From: Clostridia bacterium
Lineage (GTDB): Bacteria; Bacillota; Clostridia; Oscillospirales; Acutalibacteraceae
Direction of reading: 5' to 3'
Length of the DNA: 64,000 nt
Assembly (NCBI GenBank): GCA_017550625.1
Contig: JAFZOL010000034.1
Span: forward strand, 54,793 to 118,792
Shown here: positions 58,135-64,000 of the stretch, piece after piece
Numbering within the stretch: the first letter of the stretch is position 1
Layout: each line of letters starts with the position of its first letter
The notes under the pieces: generated by a model
What the model saw: only the letters and a program-made list of their open reading frames with translations
What the model was told of the DNA's origin: nothing
Databases searched by the model: none
Made by a program: the position numbers and the translations under genes

Positions 58135-59026
58135 CCGCCTTCACCTCGCTTTCCACGGTTTCGTTATCCGCCGCGCCGGCGAGCGCGGCCTTCTGTTTTT
58201 CGATCTCGCGTTCGATCTTTCGCGTCTCCTCAGTCTCCACCACGGGCTGCGGCAGGTCCTCGAGCTTGATCTTACCTGCCTTCACGTCGTGCCAGATCGC
58301 GGTGCGCTCCAGCATGCCCTCGGCGTAATCGGGATCGAAGCCCCTGCTCTCGAGCATGAAGTTGATCGCGAACACCACCGCGAACGCCAGCATGCAGGCG
58401 AGCAGCCCCACGCCCGCGTCAAAGGCAGCATAGGGGCTTTCGCGCAGCTTTGTATCGGTAAAAAACGAAAACAGCATCGATACGAGCGCGCTCAGAAAGC
58501 CCAGCCCCGACACGGTGCATATGACCTTCTGCATGCGGCGGATGCTGACGAAGCACAACAGGGTCGTCACGATCGTCAGCAGGGCGAAGACCGCCGGGAC
58601 GAGATAGACGAACACGGCGTTGCGAAGCGCCGTCACGTCCGCGCCCGCGATCGGGTCGTTCGCGAGCGTCAGAAGCGCGTTGACGCGCCCGTCGGTGAAC
58701 GCCCCGAACAGCCCCAGCGGGCTCAGGGCGTATTCGCCCCCCAGCATCGGCGTTTTCAGGCCGAAAGCGCCCGCGGGCACGAGCAGCGATACGAGCGGCA
58801 ATATCATTACGCACAGCCGCGCGATCGCGAGGGGCGAGCCGACCAGCGCCGCCTTGAGGCGCTTGATCTTCACGTGCACCGCGGCCTGCGAAAGCTCGGC
58901 TTGTTTGGCTTCGCGCTCAAACGTCTCGCGAAAGCCGTAAAACCGCAGGTTCACGCCGCAGCGCGGGCAAAACTGGCTCACGTTGATGAGACGCAGCCGT
59001 TTGCCGCATTTCGGACATTGATTCAT
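58124..59026 (-). CDS. Zinc-ribbon polytopic membrane protein
   Basis: A 300-residue protein with an N-terminal zinc ribbon (CPKC at 4-7, CPRC at 20-23), a helical linker, four transmembrane helices (about 70-90, 137-160, 170-190, 205-230) and a charged C-terminal coiled coil (ETRKIEREIEKQKAAL). No function recognised; similar zinc-ribbon membrane proteins are frequent in Clostridia. First gene of the glycan operon, overlapping the Ig-like gene by 11 bases. Confidence 0.72.
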   Translation of the reverse strand: MNQCPKCGKRLRLINVSQFCPRCGVNLRFYGFRETFEREAKQAELSQAAVHVKIKRLKAALVGSPLAIARLCVMILPLVSLLVPAGAFGLKTPMLGGEYALSPLGLFGAFTDGRVNALLTLANDPIAGADVTALRNAVFVYLVPAVFALLTIVTTLLCFVSIRRMQKVICTVSGLGFLSALVSMLFSFFTDTKLRESPYAAFDAGVGLLACMLAFAVVFAINFMLESRGFDPDYAEGMLERTAIWHDVKAGKIKLEDLPQPVVETEETRKIEREIEKQKAALAGAADNETVESEVKADEE

Positions 59027-59105
59027 AGGTCCTCAGCATCTCCCTTCCGTCCGGTCTTTGCCGTTTGAGCGGAGACCGGAGGTGATGGGTATAAAATCCC
59101 AAATT

Positions 59106-59134
59106 ATTCTAACACAGTTATTCAAAAGAATCAA
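59106..59134 (-). promoter_or_regulatory. Sigma-A promoter of the glycan operon
   Basis: On the minus strand, TTGATT (59129-59134) and TAGAAT (59106-59111) are 17 bases apart, 80 bases before the first gene. The remaining AT-rich spacer to 59300 shows no gene. Confidence 0.65.
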
Positions 59135-59302
59135 TATTTATTACTTATGCGGCGCATAAAAAATTAATCTATCTTAATCATAATTCATGTTTTGTCGGTT
59201 TTCCGACGTTTGCGCCTCGGATATCTGCAAAAATCGGCGCGCAGATTTTTGACAGTTGTCTTTAAAACTACGTTTTTAAGAGAAATAAGCTTAATTATAT
59301 AT

Positions 59303-59343
59303 GTGAAAAAAAACCGTTTTGCAAAACAGAACGGTTTTCTTTA
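59303..59343 (-). terminator. Terminator of the chromate transporter operon
   Basis: A 9 bp stem AAAACCGTT/AACGGTTTT (59310-59318 with 59330-59338) is followed by a T run on the minus strand. Confidence 0.8.
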
Positions 59344-59368
59344 TTCATGGCTTTTGATAACAATCTAC

Positions 59369-59932
59369 CTACAATCCGAACTCGAAGCCCGCCCCGACGC
59401 CGAGCGCCGCCGCAAGCAGGATGACCAAGATCGGCGTCACCTTCACGAACACGAGCACCGCGCACAGCGCGAAGATCCCGAGCGAAATGTAAAAAGAAGG
59501 GGAGCCGAGCGCCGCCGCGCCGCCTGCGGGCAGCAGCACCGCGCTTGCCATCGTCACGAGCGCCGCCGCCACGAGCCCCGGCACCGCGGCCTTGAGGCCC
59601 GTCAGCGCCCCTGCCACCGGCTTGCTCTCGCGGAATTTCTTCACGAAATGCGATACGATGAGAATGATCACAAAGCTCGGCAGCACCACGCCCGCCGTAG
59701 AGGCGATCGCCCCCGGCAGCCCGCCCGTCAGCTTGCCGACGTAAGTCGCGATGTTGACGGCGAACGGCCCCGGCGTGCTCTCGCTCACCGCGATGAAGTT
59801 CACGAGCGTCTCTTCGTCGAGCCACCCGTGGCGCAGAACCTCGTCCTGCACCAGCGGCAGCATGGCGTAACCCCCGCCGAACGTGAACGCGCCGATCTTG
59901 AAAAAGGTCAGAAACAGCTCCAGAATGATCAC
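59369..59932 (-). CDS. chrA: Chromate transporter subunit (short ChrA, second)
   Basis: A 187-residue membrane protein, one half of a two-gene (short-chain) ChrA transporter. Signatures FFKIGAFTFGGGYAMLPLV and VSESTPGPFAVNIATYVG are clear. GTG 59932 overlaps the stop of the first half (GTGA); the open frame extends upstream only because it runs inside the partner gene. Chromate efflux is the textbook role, but in gut anaerobes the natural substrate is uncertain. Confidence 0.88.
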   Translation of the reverse strand: MIILELFLTFFKIGAFTFGGGYAMLPLVQDEVLRHGWLDEETLVNFIAVSESTPGPFAVNIATYVGKLTGGLPGAIASTAGVVLPSFVIILIVSHFVKKFRESKPVAGALTGLKAAVPGLVAAALVTMASAVLLPAGGAAALGSPSFYISLGIFALCAVLVFVKVTPILVILLAAALGVGAGFEFGL

Positions 59933-60486
59933 GTCTTCGCCCTCCTTGCCCTCAGCACGGAATAGGCGATCCCCAAAATCGCCGCGGCAAGCACGGCCCA
60001 GATCGCGCTCACGTTCAGAAATGTGACCACCGCGAACGAAAGGCCCATCACGATATAGGCGAACACGGATTTCGGGCATTTCTTATACATCGAAACGAGG
60101 GCCTTGAGCACCAGCGCCAGCACGCCCGCGCGCACGCCGAAAAAGGCGTAGCGCACCGCGCGCACGTCCGAAAACCGCTCCAAAAGGAACGAGAGACAGA
60201 AGATGATGAGAAACGACGGCAGCACGACGCCCAGGGTCGCGAGGGCCGCGCCCGTCACCCCGGCCACGCGGGTGCCGACGTACGTCGCGGTGTTGATCGC
60301 GATCGGTCCGGGCGTGGACTCGGCAATGGCCACGATCTCGAGCATATCGTCCTTTTCGAGCCAGCGCTTTTTCTCGCACACCTCGCGCTCGATCAGCGGC
60401 ACCATGGCGTAGCCCCCGCCGAACGTGAACGCGCCGATCTTGAAAAATGAGGCGAACAGCCTCAGCCCCTGCCTGATATCCGGCAT
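59929..60486 (-). CDS. chrA: Chromate transporter subunit (short ChrA, first)
   Basis: A 185-residue partner of the previous entry, with FFKIGAFTFGGGYAMVPLI and IAESTPGPIAINTATYVG. The two halves are homologous and inserted together as a heterodimer in known short-chain systems. ATG 60486 follows AAAGGAGG; the open frame upstream to 60570 has no ribosome site. Confidence 0.88.
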   Translation of the reverse strand: MPDIRQGLRLFASFFKIGAFTFGGGYAMVPLIEREVCEKKRWLEKDDMLEIVAIAESTPGPIAINTATYVGTRVAGVTGAALATLGVVLPSFLIIFCLSFLLERFSDVRAVRYAFFGVRAGVLALVLKALVSMYKKCPKSVFAYIVMGLSFAVVTFLNVSAIWAVLAAAILGIAYSVLRARRAKT

Positions 60487-60597
60487 CCCGCGGACCTCCT
60501 TTCTCAGATTACGATTTAGAATACCACAGTTTTTATGAAAAGTCCAGTATCCCGCGCCGCTTTTGCACAAAAAAGCTCGTTTCGGGCAAATCGGCGC

Positions 60598-60626
60598 TTG
60601 ATTCCCGCGACAAGGCGTTGTATAAT
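60598..60626 (+). promoter_or_regulatory. Sigma-A promoter of the esterase gene
   Basis: TTGATT (60598-60603) and a consensus TATAAT (60621-60626) are 17 bases apart. Confidence 0.75.
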
Positions 60627-60653
60627 GGTCAAAAATGCCGCGGAGGTCCGTTT

Positions 60654-61553
60654 ATGAAAGCGTGGCTCTTCTATCCCATGATCAGAAATATGCGCAAAGC
60701 CGCCGCCCGTTCGCGCGCCCAGCGCCATCCGACGGGCGAACCCCTCGTCGCGGGGCAGGGCACGAAAGACGAAGCCGAGGCCCTGCTTTACCGCCCCGAA
60801 AGCCTTTCGGGGCCCCTGCCCGTGATCTTTCTCGTGCACGGCGGCTCGTGGATCTTCGGCTCCGCGCCCGGGTGTGAAGACCAGTCGCGCTATCTGTCAG
60901 ATCTCTTCGGCGCGGTCGTCGTGTCGGTGGACTACACGCTCCTTTACGACGCGCCCTTCCCCCGCCAGCAGAAGCAGACGGCAGCCGTCGTGCGCCACGT
61001 GCTCGACAATGCCGAAAGCTACGGCGTGGACCCCGCGCGGGCGTATCTCATGGGCTTTTCGGCGGGCGCGCACATCTCCGCCGGCGCGGATATCCTGCTG
61101 CGCGGCGAAGGCAGAACGCTGAGGCAGGTGTTCCTGTGCTATCCCTTCCTCGATTTCGTGGGCTTTTCGCTCTCCGCCTATACCGGGTCGAAGGGCAAAC
61201 AGAAGTTTTTGGTCGACAAGGGCGCCGACGCCCTGTTCTTTTCGGAGCTGCCGAAAAACAGCCTTCTCGTGTCCCCGGGCAACGCCGACTTTTCGCTCCT
61301 CAAAGGCCTTTCTCCCACGGTGCTGCTCTCGTGCGGCGACGGCGACCTGTTGAAGCCGCAGGCCGAAAGCTATTACCAGAAACTCTTAATGGCGGGCAAC
61401 CGAGCCCTCTACCGCGATTTTCCCAAGGCGCGCCACGGCTTTCTCGAGGTCAATTTCCCCGACCACAAGCGCCCGACGTTTGCGCAGAACGACGAACAGA
61501 AAGCCCTGATGGAAGAAGCCTACGCCTGGATGAAGAGCGTGTGGGACGTGTAA
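60654..61553 (+). CDS. Alpha/beta-hydrolase (acetyl-esterase-like)
   Basis: A 299-residue cytosolic esterase of the alpha/beta-hydrolase-3 type. The oxyanion-hole motif is FLVHGGSW (about 59-66), the nucleophile GFSAGAH (Ser about 134), the acid in SCGDGDLL (about 238) and His in ARHGFLEV (about 263). ATG 60654 follows CGGAGGT. Deacetylation of a small ester or sugar is plausible. Unlike the two secreted hydrolases, it has the normal Ser nucleophile. Confidence 0.85.
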   Translation: MKAWLFYPMIRNMRKAAARSRAQRHPTGEPLVAGQGTKDEAEALLYRPESLSGPLPVIFLVHGGSWIFGSAPGCEDQSRYLSDLFGAVVVSVDYTLLYDAPFPRQQKQTAAVVRHVLDNAESYGVDPARAYLMGFSAGAHISAGADILLRGEGRTLRQVFLCYPFLDFVGFSLSAYTGSKGKQKFLVDKGADALFFSELPKNSLLVSPGNADFSLLKGLSPTVLLSCGDGDLLKPQAESYYQKLLMAGNRALYRDFPKARHGFLEVNFPDHKRPTFAQNDEQKALMEEAYAWMKSVWDV

Positions 61554-61582
61554 TCCGAATAAAACGAAAAAAAGCGCCCTTC

Positions 61583-61859
61583 GGCGCCCTCGCTTAGGGA
61601 TTTACATGGTTTTTCGCTGCTCTTTTCCGCCCGAACTGCCCGCACGGCAGGAGATATCCGCCAGGATTATCTCCTGCCGTTCAGATTGTTCGAACAAAAA
61701 ATAGCAGGCGAAAAACTGCTTTGCACCGCAGCGGATGCAATTTTTGTGAAAGACAAGGCGCAGGGGTCGGATAATCCTGACGGATATCCGACCCCTGCAA
61801 CGCGGTATTTCGCAAATAAGTGCGCCGCTGCGGCATATAAATCCCTAAGTGAGGACGCC
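61583..61859. mobile_element. MITE-like element, copy 2
   Basis: A 277 bp element closely related to 46457-46735. Its 22 bp ends (61583-61604 and 61838-61859) pair with two mismatches. Immediate flanks form a terminator-type stem: AAAAAGCGCCC on the left and GGGGCGCTTTT on the right, so the element lies in the hairpin loop of the terminator between the esterase and RbsD-type genes. No ORF inside is convincing. Confidence 0.85.
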
Positions 61860-61885
61860 GTTGGGGCGCTTTTCATATTGGCAGA

Positions 61886-62326
61886 TCAGTTCTTCACGAC
61901 GCCCTTTTTGAGCAGAATGTTCGCGTAGATCGCGCCTTCGCCCGTCGCCACGATGCAATAGGCTTTTTTCGCGCGCTCGTAAAAGGCGAAGCGCTCGGTA
62001 TAGTCGATCTCGTGGTTCGCCGGCTCGTGCTTTTTGAGGATCGTTTCATAGGTCGCCCAGATCTCCGGGGTGGGGCAGTCGTCGCCGGGCGTGACCTCCA
62101 TCAGCGCCACAGGCTTTTCGACGTAGGGGTCAAGCGGGATGAGCTGCAGCACCGCGTCGAGGATCTCGGGCACGCCGTGGCCGTCAAGGCGCACGACCTT
62201 CGCGTTTTTGCCCACGCTCTCGGTGGGAAAGTTGCCGTCGGCGATCACGATCTCGTCGCCGTGGCCCATCTCGCACAGCACCTTGAGAAGCTCGGGCGAG
62301 AGCACGGCGGGAATGCCTTTCAACAT
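61886..62326 (-). CDS. RbsD/FucU-family sugar mutarotase
   Basis: A 146-residue enzyme that interconverts sugar anomers. Family pattern: MLKGIPAVLSPELLKVLCEMGHGDEIVIADGNFP at the start (catalytic His in GHGD) and the C-terminal FAFYERAKKAYCIVATGEGAIYANILLKKG. The sequence looks more like FucU (fucose) than RbsD (ribose). ATG 62326 follows AAAGGAG. It is separate from the glycan operon. Confidence 0.88.
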   Translation of the reverse strand: MLKGIPAVLSPELLKVLCEMGHGDEIVIADGNFPTESVGKNAKVVRLDGHGVPEILDAVLQLIPLDPYVEKPVALMEVTPGDDCPTPEIWATYETILKKHEPANHEIDYTERFAFYERAKKAYCIVATGEGAIYANILLKKGVVKN

Positions 62327-62442
62327 AGACAAAACTCCTTTCGGTTCCATTCTTTCCTGTATTCTACCATAAATCGCATGCCGTTGCAAGCGAAAAACAG
62401 GAATACAGTACTGTAATTTTATGCAGAACGTGCCGAAACGGC

Positions 62443-62470
62443 TTTACAAACGCGAAAAAAGTGATATAAT
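62443..62470 (+). promoter_or_regulatory. Sigma-A promoter of the ABC exporter gene
   Basis: TTTACA (62443-62448) and a consensus TATAAT (62465-62470) are 16 bases apart. A palindrome TACAGTACTGTA (62404-62415) lies just upstream. Confidence 0.75.
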
Positions 62471-62508
62471 AAACGTCAAAGCGTCTTCCGAAGAAAGAGG
62501 TGGTCCCC

Positions 62509-64000
<1,492 letters not shown>

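Noticed and set aside
59369..60486. Frameshifted chrA pseudogene
   Set aside because: Two homologous half-length genes with their own starts and an overlapping GTGA are the normal short-chain ChrA arrangement.

Overview
The window reads as a chromosomal segment of a GC-rich, endospore-forming member of the Clostridia, most likely an Oscillospirales/Ruminococcaceae-type gut or rumen bacterium. The sequence basis for this is a SpoIIIE/FtsK-type translocase, spoVAC-spoVAD, a spoIVFA-spoIVFB-like pair, a Gram-positive SOS box, a CIRCE element, a YolD/DNA polymerase Y pair, Gram-positive ribosome binding sites, and many exported proteins of kinds common in that group. The placement is an inference; no rRNA gene is present.

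Layout: 1-1535 end of an FtsK/SpoIIIE translocase; 1.6-2.7 kb MBL-fold protein and DUF3006; 2.8-4.8 kb SOS-type polymerase Y operon; 5.0-5.4 kb tRNA-Leu(GAG) with an unusual downstream repeat; 5.4-6.6 kb exported phosphoesterase; 7.0-9.8 kb ECF sigma factor and membrane-tethered partner; 9.9-11.0 kb rpsF-ssb-rpsR; 11.0-12.7 kb spoVA genes; 12.7-14.3 kb XRE regulator, histidine phosphatase and DUF896; 14.3-17.1 kb AT-rich island (structured RNA, small ORF, surface protein); 17.2-20.4 kb possible spore protein, tatD, metG; 20.6-23.7 kb sugar transporter, methyltransferase, Hsp33; 23.8-26.1 kb ECF sigma factor and membrane serpin; 26.2-27.1 kb second AT-rich island with a related RNA, a small HTH protein and a lipoprotein; 27.3-27.6 kb tRNA-Pro and repeat; 27.8-31.4 kb threonine operon; 31.4-35.0 kb MFS transporter, TtcA-like enzyme, CmpB-type membrane protein, HD protein; 35.1-37.0 kb Hsp20, DUF1284, VanY-like protein; 37.1-38.6 kb spoIVF-like pair; 38.6-44.6 kb radical SAM pair, patatin, YifB, LOG; 44.6-48.4 kb two paralogous secreted hydrolases separated by a MITE-like element; 48.6-49.1 kb tRNA-Leu(CAG) and repeats; 49.2-50.6 kb small exported protein and methyltransferase; 50.6-59.0 kb glycan-use operon; 59.4-62.3 kb chromate transporter pair, esterase, second MITE-like copy, RbsD/FucU; 62.5 kb to the end an ABC exporter cut by the window.

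The least explained parts are non-coding. (1) Two AT-rich islands each start with a sigma-A promoter with the -10 TATGCT, then a roughly 160-185 nt long-hairpin RNA with a shared closing stem, a GGAG-loop hairpin and a UUCG-type terminator directly ahead of a small ORF. (2) Two tRNA-Leu genes are followed by the same structured repeat, and each copy is bounded by sequence copied, or reverse-complemented, from its own neighbouring tRNA. A second repeat follows the tRNA-Pro and one of these Leu units. (3) A ~278 bp element with 22 bp terminal inverted repeats occurs twice, each time apparently inside the loop of a terminator hairpin. Among proteins, the most unusual are a membrane-tethered serpin translationally coupled to an ECF sigma factor, two secreted alpha/beta-hydrolases with Cys in the nucleophile elbow, a VanY-like protein missing its first zinc histidine, and a recurring amphipathic C-terminal tail on exported proteins.
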